Position numbers and translations under genes: made by a program
Part shown: positions 16,792 to 24,675 of the stretch, in pieces
Numbering within the stretch: the first letter of the stretch is position 1
Layout of the letters: every line of letters starts with the position of its first letter
The notes under the pieces: generated by a model
What the model was told of the DNA's origin: nothing
The model's input: only the letters and a program-made list of their open reading frames with translations
Databases searched by the model: none
From: DATARH01 sp036268075
Lineage (GTDB): Bacteria > Pseudomonadota > Alphaproteobacteria > ATCC43930 > CGMCC-115725
Assembly: GCA_036268075.1 (NCBI GenBank)
Contig: DATAUV010000133.1
Location: forward strand, 1 to 64,000
Reading direction: 5' to 3'
Length of the DNA: 64,000 nt

Positions 16792-17456
16792 CCGACACCC
16801 CCGCAGCCCCCGCGCCGCAACCGAGCCTAAATGACCCGTTGGTCGCGCCCTTGCTCGCAGCCTGTCCGCCCGATGTCCGCCGCCAAGCTGAAAATGCGCT
16901 CAAGATGGGAGGCTCGCTTAGCTCGGTCATCAAATGTCTGACTGACCAGGGCTTCAAGGCGCCTGTCGTGCCCTACATCGACGATCGGTCGCCTGCGGCG
17001 CGCGCACATGACGACGCCTGGAACGTGACACCGACGATAGACCCCCAGGCGTACCATTTTCAGCCGCGTCGAGACATCGACGCCAAGCCGGGGCAAATCG
17101 CGCAGATCGAAGCCGACGCCCGCCCTCTGCTGGCTGACCTGGGCTTCGATCCAAGGGCCGGCGCCAGTCTGGTCGACAGCATCTTGTCCCTGGCCAAGCA
17201 GGGTGCGGCGATGACCCCCGAGGCCAGACTGTCACTTCCCGAGAAGTGGGAACGCGACGGTCGGAACATTTTGAAAGGCGATCGATATGACGCTGCGCTG
17301 AAATCGGTCCGCGCGACGCTTGAGCACGTCGGCGCCGGCAACGCCCTTGTGCGCGACTTGCTGAACACCGGGACGTGGCGGGCGCCATCGATCTTGCTCC
17401 CATTACTGCACGTTTCGGACCGGGCCGCGGCTTGGGCCGCCGATCGCCCCAAGTAA
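16788..17456 (+). CDS. Hypothetical protein of the element operon
   Basis: 222 residues, starting MTDTPAAPAPQPSLNDPLVA. The N-terminus is Pro/Ala-rich, a central part carries PSLNDPLVAPLLAACPPDVR and the C-terminal half is helical. GTG at 16788 overlaps the coiled-coil gene stop. No domain was recognised. Position between the coiled-coil protein and several small beta proteins suggests a structural or assembly role, which is inference from context only. Confidence 0.6.
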   Translation: MTDTPAAPAPQPSLNDPLVAPLLAACPPDVRRQAENALKMGGSLSSVIKCLTDQGFKAPVVPYIDDRSPAARAHDDAWNVTPTIDPQAYHFQPRRDIDAKPGQIAQIEADARPLLADLGFDPRAGASLVDSILSLAKQGAAMTPEARLSLPEKWERDGRNILKGDRYDAALKSVRATLEHVGAGNALVRDLLNTGTWRAPSILLPLLHVSDRAAAWAADRPK

Positions 17457-17468
17457 GGAACCGACACC

Positions 17469-17819
17469 ATGACCGACACGACCACACCCGCGTCGACGGC
17501 CGCCGAGATCGCCGAGCTGAGGGCAGAGCTGGCCGAGATCGAAGCGGCAGCGGCCGCCCCCACCGAGGCCGAGATTGCCGAAGCGATCGACAAGGCGAAC
17601 GCGGCGGCCGTCGACGCCGGCCAGCCCCTCGTTGTCGCCGGCCTCGTCCGCGCGACGCTGCCCCGGCCTACAACTGGCCGCGGTCAGAACGTGCCCGTGG
17701 GCTCGGATGGCAGGCACCGGACGCCAGCGCAGCTCGCCGAGATGGTTCCTGCCGACAAGCGCGCCGACTTCCTCGCGAACCTGGCCGGGCTCGTCGCCGG
17801 CCTCCGCCGGGGCCACTGA
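17469..17819 (+). CDS. Small hypothetical protein (coiled-coil N-terminus)
   Basis: 116 residues. An Ala/Glu-rich coiled coil (AAEIAELRAELAEIEAAAAA) is followed by a short basic linker and a C-terminal segment RADFLANLAGLVAGLRRGH. It is separated from its neighbours by 12 nt and 1 nt. No family was recognised. Confidence 0.6.
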   Translation: MTDTTTPASTAAEIAELRAELAEIEAAAAAPTEAEIAEAIDKANAAAVDAGQPLVVAGLVRATLPRPTTGRGQNVPVGSDGRHRTPAQLAEMVPADKRADFLANLAGLVAGLRRGH

Positions 17820-17820
17820 C

Positions 17821-18108
17821 ATGCGTGCCGGTGAAAACGTCAACTTCAAAAATATCAGCGCCACCACCGCGCCGTTCGTGCTGCGCGGCGGCAAGTACGG
17901 CGTCGATGTAGCCGCGGCGTTCGGTGGTGGCTCGGTGAAGCTCCAGAAGGTGCTCGGCGACGGCACGAGCCTCGCGTCGGTGTCGAGCGGAACCGATTTC
18001 ACCGCCGCCGGCTTCGTCACGGTCGACCTACCACCCGGCACCTACCAGTTCACGATCGACACCGCGACGGCGGTTTACGCGAACGTCCAGCGCATCCCCG
18101 GAGAGTAG
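17821..18108 (+). CDS. Small phage-like beta protein
   Basis: 95 residues of mostly beta-type sequence: FVLRGGKYGVDVAAAFGGGS, KLQKVLGDGTS, TVDLPPGTYQFTIDTATAVY. This composition matches small decoration or head-associated proteins found in alphaproteobacterial podophages next to structural genes, as I remember them. It is the clearest hint that the operon has a virion origin. No exact family can be named from sequence alone. It starts 1 nt after the previous stop. Confidence 0.6.
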   Translation: MRAGENVNFKNISATTAPFVLRGGKYGVDVAAAFGGGSVKLQKVLGDGTSLASVSSGTDFTAAGFVTVDLPPGTYQFTIDTATAVYANVQRIPGE

Positions 18109-18111
18109 AGC

Positions 18112-18408
18112 ATGGCCACCACGATCAAAGTGTTCGCCTTAACCCCCGGCGGCCTGGCCGTCGCCGCACTGGCCAATGGCCAGATCGTGGAGGAGGTTCC
18201 GCGCTCCAGCAACGCCGCCGGCAAATACGACACGGATTGGCGTGACGTGCCGGTTACGGGGCTGGCGGGCCGCGTCGTGCAACTCGCCGCTCGATACGAC
18301 GGGCGCCTCGTTGCACTCACCACCAGCGGCCTGTTCACGCTCGCCAAGACCGGTAGCGGGTTTGCGTCGAGTTGGGAGCCCGTCACCCCGCCCGCGGAGC
18401 CCGGTTGA
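18112..18408 (+). CDS. Small beta-rich hypothetical protein
   Basis: 98 residues, starting MATTIKVFALTPGGLAVAAL, with repeating short hydrophobic beta-type segments (VVQLAARYDGRLVALTTSGL). It begins 3 nt after the preceding beta protein and ends 1 nt before the next start. It is probably a structural partner of its neighbour. No family was recognised. Confidence 0.55.
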   Translation: MATTIKVFALTPGGLAVAALANGQIVEEVPRSSNAAGKYDTDWRDVPVTGLAGRVVQLAARYDGRLVALTTSGLFTLAKTGSGFASSWEPVTPPAEPG

Positions 18409-18409
18409 T

Positions 18410-18619
18410 ATGGCCTTCAACCACCGCCCCGGCCCGACCAAGCACGACAAGGAAAACGCCCGCGCAGCGCGCCGCGTCCGTAAGGATGCAAAGCGCGAGC
18501 TGCGCCGCGAGGCCAAGGCGCCGCCGCCGCCCCGCACCGAGCAATTCCCCACGCGGTTCCCCGGTGCTCCCGAGAGTGCCGCCGGTGTCGGTCGCGTCCT
18601 CTCGCGAGGCTTGCCGTGA
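18410..18619 (+). CDS. Small basic protein
   Basis: 69 residues from the ATG at 18410; the longer open frame upstream lies inside the preceding gene. The N-terminal half is strongly basic (ARAARRVRKDAKRELRREAK) and the C-terminal half is Pro/Gly-rich. It could bind nucleic acid. The stop overlaps the GTG of the next gene. Confidence 0.55.
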   Translation: MAFNHRPGPTKHDKENARAARRVRKDAKRELRREAKAPPPPRTEQFPTRFPGAPESAAGVGRVLSRGLP

Positions 18620-19023
18620 ACGTCACCCCCGGTTCTCGCCTCATAGGCGATGATTGGCAGGCCCATCCCGATCTTGTCGCCGTTGCGGATCACTTCGCGG
18701 GGGCCTTCGTCCCGGCCGATTGCGCCAACATCACCCGTGCGCTGTGCCGCCGGCTCGACCCGGTGTCGCAGTACATCATGGCGGCCGAGATACTGGCCTC
18801 GCCCGAAGTAGCGCGGGCGACCGCGGCTAGGGTCGAGTGGCGGCCGGTACCGGCGTCGGCGATCGACGGGTTTGCCGCGGCCGTGCCGCCGATCGTCATG
18901 CCTTTTCTTCTGTTCGGGGTCGCCCGCCGGCTGCCGGCGCCGATGCAACGCGCCCTTGCTCTTGAGGTCGTGCGACCGCTCGGCATGGCGCTGACCGGGG
19001 CGCCGTCGCGGAGCGTGCACTAG
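18616..19023 (+). CDS. Hypothetical protein of the element operon
   Basis: 135 residues from a GTG at 18616, overlapping the previous stop by 4 nt. It is predicted helical with a hydrophobic stretch AAVPPIVMPFLLFGVARRLP near residues 88-107 that may be a membrane-interacting helix. Its stop is directly followed by the next ATG. No family was recognised. Confidence 0.6.
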   Translation: MNVTPGSRLIGDDWQAHPDLVAVADHFAGAFVPADCANITRALCRRLDPVSQYIMAAEILASPEVARATAARVEWRPVPASAIDGFAAAVPPIVMPFLLFGVARRLPAPMQRALALEVVRPLGMALTGAPSRSVH

Positions 19024-19584
19024 ATGACACGACCGGCGCCCTGGAAGCGGTCGACCCGCAGTGTGCGTTTCGCCCGGCGGCAAGAGTTCAAGGCGATCAC
19101 GGAGGCGTACCGTGCCGGCAACCGTCCGATCAACAGACTGATGGCGGCCAAGCGCCGCGCCAGGGGAAAGCTGAAGCGTCTCGCCACTGGCGACGCGACC
19201 GTGCGGCCGTTGACCGTAATCGAGCTGCGCGCCCTTGGTCGCCCGGCAGACGAGATCGCCGCCGCAGAGGCGCGTATCGTCCGCGAGCGCGAGGAAAAGG
19301 AAGATCGCGAGCGCGCCGCCGGGTTCGCCAAGATCGACCGCGAATGGACGCCCTCGCCGCGCAGCACCGCGCCCCAGCCAGACGCCGCACAAACCCAACT
19401 TGACGACATTCAGCGCGTGGCCGATCGCCAGGCCCGGCGCCCGAAGAAAGCGCCGCCCACGCCTGAGCCGACACCGGAACCGCCGCCGCCGAGCGTCTAC
19501 TTTTTGACACCGGAGCAACTGCGATCGGTCGACGCCGGCCGGCGGCTCCGACACCTTTTGGACGAAGCCAGGACCGAACGATGA
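19024..19584 (+). CDS. Basic helical protein with Pro-rich tail
   Basis: 186 residues. The first 60 are strongly basic (WKRSTRSVRFARRQEF), the middle is a charged helix (EAEARIVREREEKEDRERAA in outline) and the region near residues 140-165 is Pro-rich (PPTPEPTPEPPPPS). The C-terminus YFLTPEQLRSVDAGRRLRHL may be a docking segment. It overlaps the next gene by 4 nt. No family was recognised. Confidence 0.6.
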   Translation: MTRPAPWKRSTRSVRFARRQEFKAITEAYRAGNRPINRLMAAKRRARGKLKRLATGDATVRPLTVIELRALGRPADEIAAAEARIVREREEKEDRERAAGFAKIDREWTPSPRSTAPQPDAAQTQLDDIQRVADRQARRPKKAPPTPEPTPEPPPPSVYFLTPEQLRSVDAGRRLRHLLDEARTER

Positions 19585-19751
19585 TCGAAGATGACGATGA
19601 CGTGGTGACGAAGCTGCCGGTTGCCTACCGATTGCGACACCGGCTCGCTGACATCATGGCCGGGCGCCCGCCGGATGAGGACGCGAAGCCCGACCCCCAG
19701 GGACGGCCGTTTTTGTGGGAATTTTTCGTGAAGGAACGTGACGATGGCTGA
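19581..19751 (+). CDS. Small acidic protein before the giant gene
   Basis: 56 residues: MIEDDDDVVTKLPVAYRLRH, ending VKERDDG. It starts inside the preceding gene (ATGA overlap) and its stop lies 7 nt inside the next. The tight overlaps on both sides support translation. No family was recognised. Confidence 0.55.
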   Translation: MIEDDDDVVTKLPVAYRLRHRLADIMAGRPPDEDAKPDPQGRPFLWEFFVKERDDG

Positions 19752-22700
19752 CGACGCGGGTTCTATACCAATTGAGCTTGAAGGCGATGAAGGCAAGCCG
19801 ATCCCGGTCGAGCTGGAGGGCGACGAAAACCGACCGATGATAATGGATATGGTCGGTCTCAACCCGAACAACGGCGACTATGGCGGGGGTGGACAGCCGG
19901 GCGACGCGGATTACAGCGGCGGTAGTGACACGTCGCCGCCGCCCGTCTACGGCACTGGCCTATCGCAACCCGCCGTGTATGACCAGTTGGCCCAAGCGCG
20001 CAGCGCCGGCTACGGGTGGGATGAAGTCGACGGCCATATCGCGCACAGCCGGCAGGACGCGGCCGATGCCGGCTACAGCGATCCCGAAGTCGACAACTTC
20101 CTCGGCTACGACACCAGCGACGCGGCGCTGAACCGCTTCACTACCGGATGGCGCCACGCCTTTGCGGCCGATCCGACCCTCACCGCCAACATCGCGGACC
20201 AGCCCGCGCCGAACGCGCCGTCGCCCGTGAGCCTCGCGCACCCCGACATGATGGCGGATTACTCGCGCGCCCTCTTGGCTGGCGAGGTAAAGGGGCCGCA
20301 GGATTTCGCCGAGAAGTACGGGCAAGCCTACATCGCGGCCTATGACAGCCAGAACCCCGAGCGCGGGGCCATCCAGCAGCAGCAGCTTTCCGACACGATC
20401 CAAGGCAACGTCGCGAGGGCATCGGCGGCGCTCGCCGCGCAGCTCCCCGACATCAAAGAGCTGACTGACACCTCGCTCGGCTTGGCCTCCGCGGCGGCCG
20501 GCGACCCGTCCGCGGCGATGGTGGGCGACGTTCGCCAGAACCTCATGGACCGCTGGGCCGACACCGGCGAGCGTCCGATGCAACTCTATCAGCGCGCCCT
20601 CGGCGACCCGATCTTGGGGCCGCAGCTCACAAGCCCTTCCGTCACCCCCACCGGCGGCGGCGCCGTCGTGGACGCGATCGGCCGCATCTATCGGGCCGGT
20701 GTTGCCGGCGAGAAAATCAATTGGCAGGGCACGGGCCAGGACATCAGCGACATCGCGCGCGCCCCGCTCGACATGGCGGCGCATGGCCCGATCCCGGCGG
20801 CGCTTGGCGTGATCGGTACGGCGATGGCCGGCGGCGCGGAAGCGATCGGCAAGGCCGGCGGCGCGGTGCTGTTGCCGATCATCGCGGGTGCGCACCAGCT
20901 CATCAGCGAGACGTTTGCCCGCCAGGCCAATACCCCGGAGGAAAGCGCGAGCCTCGCACAACATTTTATGAACGACGTGCTGCCGGCGCTCGGCATCCCC
21001 GAGCTTGGCGACATGGAGGCGGCGCGGGCCGGCGCGAGGGTCGCGGTTGCGACCGTCCGCCTCGTTGACCCGCTCAAGCCGATCACCGAGGCGACGCGCA
21101 CGGCGCCAGTGACCGAGTTGACCCCGCGGGCGATCGAACTGCCCGCCGAGGAGAAGGCCCCTGTAGCGCCTGGAGAGCCGACGCCAGAACCGCAGACGCT
21201 CGGCGCCCGTCTTACCGCGGCGGAGGCGTCGCCAGCCGAAGCGTTGCAGACGATCGCGCGGGAGCAAGGCGACAGCCTTCCGGCCGATACGACCGTGGCG
21301 AGGATGGCGGCCGATGCCGGCGCCGATCCCGTGACCTACGCGCTGGCGGAAGGCTATGACGCGGCAAATGTGATCTACGACCATTTCCACAACGAAATGG
21401 TCAGCCAGTCGGGGTCGCTCCGCTCGATCTTCTCGACGGCACAAGACGCGATGGACCGCGCCGAAAACAACGCGGCACGGGACTACACGCAAGCGTTGAT
21501 CCGCCAGAAGCGCGGGCTCGGTGACCAGTTCATCGCCGCGCAGTTCGCCAAGCTGGAGCAATATCGCTCCACGCTCCAGCCCCACATGGCCGATTACGAG
21601 CGCCAGATACGGCAGGGCGGGGCCACCCTCGCCGACAACCCGCTGCACCAGATGTTGCAATACGTCGAGGGTCGGTCGACCGGCGCCTATATGGACCCGA
21701 ACTCGGCGCTCAAGCCGGTCGCCGATGCGCTGCGCGACGTGTACCAGAACATGCGCGGCCAAATCGAGGCAACCGTGCCCGACATGACGAGCTTCTACGA
21801 GGATTACTACCGGCATTTGTGGGAGCGGCCGGGCCAGGCGGATCGCGCGTTCGGCGCCGGTGGCAAACAGGGCTCGGGATCGTCGCTCAATCTGCGGTCC
21901 ATCCCGACGCTCGCCGAGGGTATCGAGAAAGGGCTCGTCCCGCGCTACCTCAACCCGATCGACAACACGCTGAACTACGTGCAGGGGATGGCGCAGCACC
22001 TTGCCGCCCGCCAGATACTCGACGCGGCGCGCGATCGTGGTTTCGTCAAATACCACTTCCCCGGCCAACAGCCTCCCGGCATGACCGAATTGACTGGCCT
22101 CGCGTCGATCAAGGCGGCGCCCATCGTCAAGGAAGGCGAAACGGTCGGTGCGGCGCCGATGCGCGCCTATGCCAGCGACGGGTTCGCCCGCTCCTACAAC
22201 AACTGGCTGAGCAAGGGCGCCTACAGCGATCCCCGCCTCGGCAAGCTCTACGATCGCGTGCTGTATGCCACGAACGCGATGACCGGCATCAAGCTCCTCA
22301 TGCCGACCTACCACGCGCTCGCTATGGCGTCGGAAACGTCGATCGCCAGCATCGCGAACGGCCTCGGCGAACTCGCGCATGGCGACCTGTTGCGGGGCCT
22401 CAAGGATGTTGGCGCCGGCATCACCGTAATCCCGAGTGTCGCCGAGACGATGGCGCGCGGCCGACGGCTCCAAGGCCAGTATCTCAAAATGGCCGGCGAT
22501 CCTGTGGCGCAGCTATTCGCCGAGGCAGGCGGGCGCGCGGTCGGGCGGCAGGCGATTTACAAGATGGGCTCGACGCCCTCGTTGTTCACGTCGCTGAGCC
22601 GCGGGAGCCTCGCCTATGAGGTAGGGCAAGACCTGGCCCATATCGTCGGCACCGCCGAGGAAGCGCCCGCCAGGCGCGCCGCGCTGTTCGGCCCGCGCAT

Positions 22701-23961
22701 CGTCGGGTTCGCCGGCAAGGAATTTGGCCGGGTGATGAACACGATCACGGCGCCGCTGTTCGACCACGCGATCCCCTGGCTCAAGATGGGCGCGTTCGGC
22801 GCGGAAATGGATGCCTGGCTGCGTCAGAACCCGACCGCGCCAGCGGAGGCGGCCCGGCGGCAGGCGCGCATCCTCTCCGATAGCATGGACAACCGCTTCG
22901 GCGAGCTGAACCAGAACAACCTCTTTTGGCCGGCTTACGCGAAACAGCTCGCCAATCTGTTCCTGATATCGACCGGATGGGAGTACGGGTCGCTCCGTGC
23001 CTTCGGCAACGCCGCCGGGTGGGATGTTGACCGGATGCAAGCCGCGTGGAACCCCACGGCGTTCCGCTGGGCACTCGGTTTCATGGCCGGCGCCAGCCTC
23101 CAGAACTCGCTTTACCAGTACGTTCGCACCGGCTCGCTTCCGTGGCAGACCAACAGCCTCTTGTCCGACCTGATGGCACCGCGCACCGGCGGGCAGACAC
23201 CCGAGCACAAGCCCGAGCACAAGCCCGAGCGCGCGATCCTGCCAGGCTACCAGAAGGACGTGTTCAATCTGGTCAAGGCGTTCCTGACCGCACCGGACCC
23301 GCTCGGCGGGCTGCAAAACATGACCGGCATCATCGGCCACAAATTCAGCCCGCTATGGCAATCGGCATGGACCGCGCTCGTTACCGGCCAGGACGCGATC
23401 GGTCACCATATCGCCGACATGCCGATCAACGGGAAGAAACCGAACGGCTTCCTCGACCGGATGCACAACTACATGGCCCACGTTTTCGGGCCGGCGCTGG
23501 AGCCGATCGCGATGCAGAACCAAGGCCAGCACCTCAAGGGCACGGGCTTGTCGCCGATCGAAAGCACCCTCGGCATTCGCCCGGCGCCCGCGTGGATGGT
23601 CGATCCCGAGCGGTTTGCCCACGGCCAGGCGATCGGCGAGGCCAACCGCCAGAATGACGAGATGCGCCGATCCTTCTACGAGAACCGCCGCTCGGCGGCA
23701 CCGAACCCCGACGCGCCAACGGCCGCGCAGTTGAAGCGTGAGACGCCGTTGACGCTCCAGCGCGACCCACATACCGGCAAGGTGGTTCACGCGGCCGGTC
23801 CGGCCAAGCGCGATCCCTGGAGCGGGGCACCCGTGAAAGAGAACGCGGAGGGCGAGCCCGTCGAGCGCGACCGCTGGAGCGGCCAGCCGACCCGGAACGT
23901 GAAGCGTGACTTCTACGGCATGCCGGTGCGGCCTCGGCGACATCCGGCGCAAGACGAATAG
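19744..23961 (+). CDS. Giant 1405-residue protein, phage internal-virion or polyvalent-like
   Basis: Largest gene of the element and last of the operon. The ATG at 19744 has AAGGA 8 nt upstream; an in-frame GTG two codons earlier is less likely. Regions: an acidic N-terminus with twin repeats PIELEGDEGKP and PVELEGDENRP; a helical part (about residues 60-330); a hydrophobic helix pair near 350-390; a Pro-rich linker near 470-490; a long helical region with LNYVQGMAQHLAARQILDAA around residue 745; and a hydrophobic segment LGFMAGASLQNSLYQYV near 1115. The tail has HKPEHKPER and repeated DPWSGAP / DRWSGQP motifs. It fits large ejection or LPD-type polyvalent phage proteins, but no catalytic motif was found. 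Confidence 0.72.
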   Translation: MADDAGSIPIELEGDEGKPIPVELEGDENRPMIMDMVGLNPNNGDYGGGGQPGDADYSGGSDTSPPPVYGTGLSQPAVYDQLAQARSAGYGWDEVDGHIAHSRQDAADAGYSDPEVDNFLGYDTSDAALNRFTTGWRHAFAADPTLTANIADQPAPNAPSPVSLAHPDMMADYSRALLAGEVKGPQDFAEKYGQAYIAAYDSQNPERGAIQQQQLSDTIQGNVARASAALAAQLPDIKELTDTSLGLASAAAGDPSAAMVGDVRQNLMDRWADTGERPMQLYQRALGDPILGPQLTSPSVTPTGGGAVVDAIGRIYRAGVAGEKINWQGTGQDISDIARAPLDMAAHGPIPAALGVIGTAMAGGAEAIGKAGGAVLLPIIAGAHQLISETFARQANTPEESASLAQHFMNDVLPALGIPELGDMEAARAGARVAVATVRLVDPLKPITEATRTAPVTELTPRAIELPAEEKAPVAPGEPTPEPQTLGARLTAAEASPAEALQTIAREQGDSLPADTTVARMAADAGADPVTYALAEGYDAANVIYDHFHNEMVSQSGSLRSIFSTAQDAMDRAENNAARDYTQALIRQKRGLGDQFIAAQFAKLEQYRSTLQPHMADYERQIRQGGATLADNPLHQMLQYVEGRSTGAYMDPNSALKPVADALRDVYQNMRGQIEATVPDMTSFYEDYYRHLWERPGQADRAFGAGGKQGSGSSLNLRSIPTLAEGIEKGLVPRYLNPIDNTLNYVQGMAQHLAARQILDAARDRGFVKYHFPGQQPPGMTELTGLASIKAAPIVKEGETVGAAPMRAYASDGFARSYNNWLSKGAYSDPRLGKLYDRVLYATNAMTGIKLLMPTYHALAMASETSIASIANGLGELAHGDLLRGLKDVGAGITVIPSVAETMARGRRLQGQYLKMAGDPVAQLFAEAGGRAVGRQAIYKMGSTPSLFTSLSRGSLAYEVGQDLAHIVGTAEEAPARRAALFGPRIVGFAGKEFGRVMNTITAPLFDHAIPWLKMGAFGAEMDAWLRQNPTAPAEAARRQARILSDSMDNRFGELNQNNLFWPAYAKQLANLFLISTGWEYGSLRAFGNAAGWDVDRMQAAWNPTAFRWALGFMAGASLQNSLYQYVRTGSLPWQTNSLLSDLMAPRTGGQTPEHKPEHKPERAILPGYQKDVFNLVKAFLTAPDPLGGLQNMTGIIGHKFSPLWQSAWTALVTGQDAIGHHIADMPINGKKPNGFLDRMHNYMAHVFGPALEPIAMQNQGQHLKGTGLSPIESTLGIRPAPAWMVDPERFAHGQAIGEANRQNDEMRRSFYENRRSAAPNPDAPTAAQLKRETPLTLQRDPHTGKVVHAAGPAKRDPWSGAPVKENAEGEPVERDRWSGQPTRNVKRDFYGMPVRPRRHPAQDE

Positions 23962-23967
23962 GGCGCG

Positions 23968-23999
23968 AAGGTCTCACCTTTTGCATTTGATGAGACCTT
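23968..23999. terminator. Hairpin terminator between convergent genes
   Basis: Perfect 9-bp stem AAGGTCTCA (23968-23976) and TGAGACCTT (23991-23999) with a 14-nt loop, 7 nt after the giant gene stop and 7 nt before the end of the convergent small gene. T-rich sequence follows on the plus strand. Confidence 0.65.
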
Positions 24000-24005
24000 G
24001 TCTTT

Positions 24006-24311
24006 TCACGGCGGCGTCGGGAAATCCTTCTGTAGCTGCCGGTGAATGCCGAGTAGGCAGCGCGCTCCATCGCTGTAGGAGCTTGTCTTGGGAACAGGCA
24101 CGTTCAAGTTGCGGGCCAGTTTTGTTAGAGAGCACGTAATCCCTTCATCCATCTGGCCGCCCAAATTGACGACGCGGCAGGCGACGCCCTCGATCGTCTG
24201 ACCGTTGCGCATCAAGGTTGTGTGCGCGCGGGCCTCCCACCAGCAAGCGGCGTTATCCACTGCCTCGTCAAACAAGATTGCAAGATCGTCCGTGGCGCCG
24301 GTATCTGCCAT
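24006..24311 (-). CDS. Small hypothetical protein beside attR
   Basis: 101 residues from the ATG at 24311, which has a very strong Shine-Dalgarno (GGAGGGAGAT) directly upstream. Starts MADTGATDDLAILFDEAVDN; includes ARAHTTLMRNGQTIEGVACR and a C-terminal helix GARCLLGIHRQLQKD. It is the only gene between the giant gene and attR and reads back into the element. In satellites and prophages this position is typical for accessory cargo (defence, lysogenic conversion), but no function can be seen here. Confidence 0.65.
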   Translation of the reverse strand: MADTGATDDLAILFDEAVDNAACWWEARAHTTLMRNGQTIEGVACRVVNLGGQMDEGITCSLTKLARNLNVPVPKTSSYSDGARCLLGIHRQLQKDFPTPP

Positions 24312-24398
24312 ATCTCCCTCCGCGTGTCGGCTCGCGCATGAGCAGCGCCGGCAGCATGGGATCACAGGGTTAGAGCATCGTGAACAGATCGCTGCCGA

Positions 24399-24417
24399 GA
24401 CACTTCCGGGACACTAA
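24399..24417 (+). repeat. 19-bp terminal repeat near attR (putative arm site, right)
   Basis: GACACTTCCGGGACACTAA, identical to 9347-9365 near attL and in the same orientation. It carries the fourth CCGGGACAC copy. It ends 32 nt before the right core. Confidence 0.65.
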
Positions 24418-24449
24418 TTGCCGCCGTATTTCCCTAACTGCCTGATATT

Positions 24450-24498
24450 ATTGGCGTCCCCAAGGGGATTCGAACCCCTGTTACCGCCGTGAAAGGGC
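24450..24498. repeat. attR core: 49-bp repeat inside tRNA-Glu
   Basis: Identical to 9187-9235. It covers the 3' part of the intact tRNA-Glu, so insertion kept the tRNA gene functional. Confidence 0.92.
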
Positions 24499-24527
24499 GG
24501 TGTCCTAGGCCTCTAGACGATGGGGAC
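24452..24527 (-). tRNA. tRNA-Glu (UUC)
   Basis: 76 nt read on the minus strand including an encoded CCA. The acceptor stem is GTCCCC with GGGGAC, the anticodon stem-loop is CCGCC-CTTTCAC-GGCGG with anticodon TTC, and the T-loop is GTTCGAATC. The element inserted at its 3' end. Confidence 0.96.
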
Positions 24528-24548
24528 TGGTGTGCCTCGGCGGCGATG

Positions 24549-24577
24549 GGTCTAGCGGCAAGCGGCGGCGAAATCAA
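24549..24577 (-). promoter_or_regulatory. Promoter of tRNA-Glu
   Basis: On the minus strand TTGATT (24577-24572), a 17-nt spacer, then TAGACC (24554-24549), ending 21 nt before the tRNA 5' end. This is the expected position and shape for an alphaproteobacterial tRNA promoter. Confidence 0.5.
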
Positions 24578-24675
24578 CAACTCCCGGCGGCGCTTGGCGC
24601 TCGACAGCGCGGGCGGGTTTGATGATGATGCCGCCCGCCGCAAGCCTCCCCCTGATGGGCGCCGGAAAATCGAGC

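Larger units (their letters stand above)
9187..24498. mobile_element. 15.3-kb integrated element in tRNA-Glu, phage-satellite-like
   Basis: Two perfect 49-bp direct repeats (9187-9235 and 24450-24498) bound the element. The right copy is the 3' part of an intact tRNA-Glu and the left copy is a tRNA fragment, the footprint of tyrosine-integrase insertion at a tRNA 3' end. Inside, in order: integrase, AlpA-like regulator, prim-pol remnant and RepA-like helicase, iteron array, small protein, serine recombinase (opposite strand), a twelve-gene operon ending in a 1405-residue protein, and one small gene next to the right end. Integrase-AlpA-replication order and size resemble phage satellites (PICI or P4 type). 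No terminase, portal or major capsid gene was recognised. A decayed prophage is the main alternative. Confidence 0.88.

Noticed and set aside
19960..22473. 837-codon minus frame opposite the giant gene
   Set aside because: Arg/Gly/His-rich low-complexity product typical of antisense shadows; no Shine-Dalgarno and the plus-strand gene has overlapping neighbours that support it.
19744..23961. Virion RNA polymerase or relaxase for the 1405-residue protein
   Set aside because: No polymerase A/B/C motifs and no HUH or other nuclease motif could be found in the translation.
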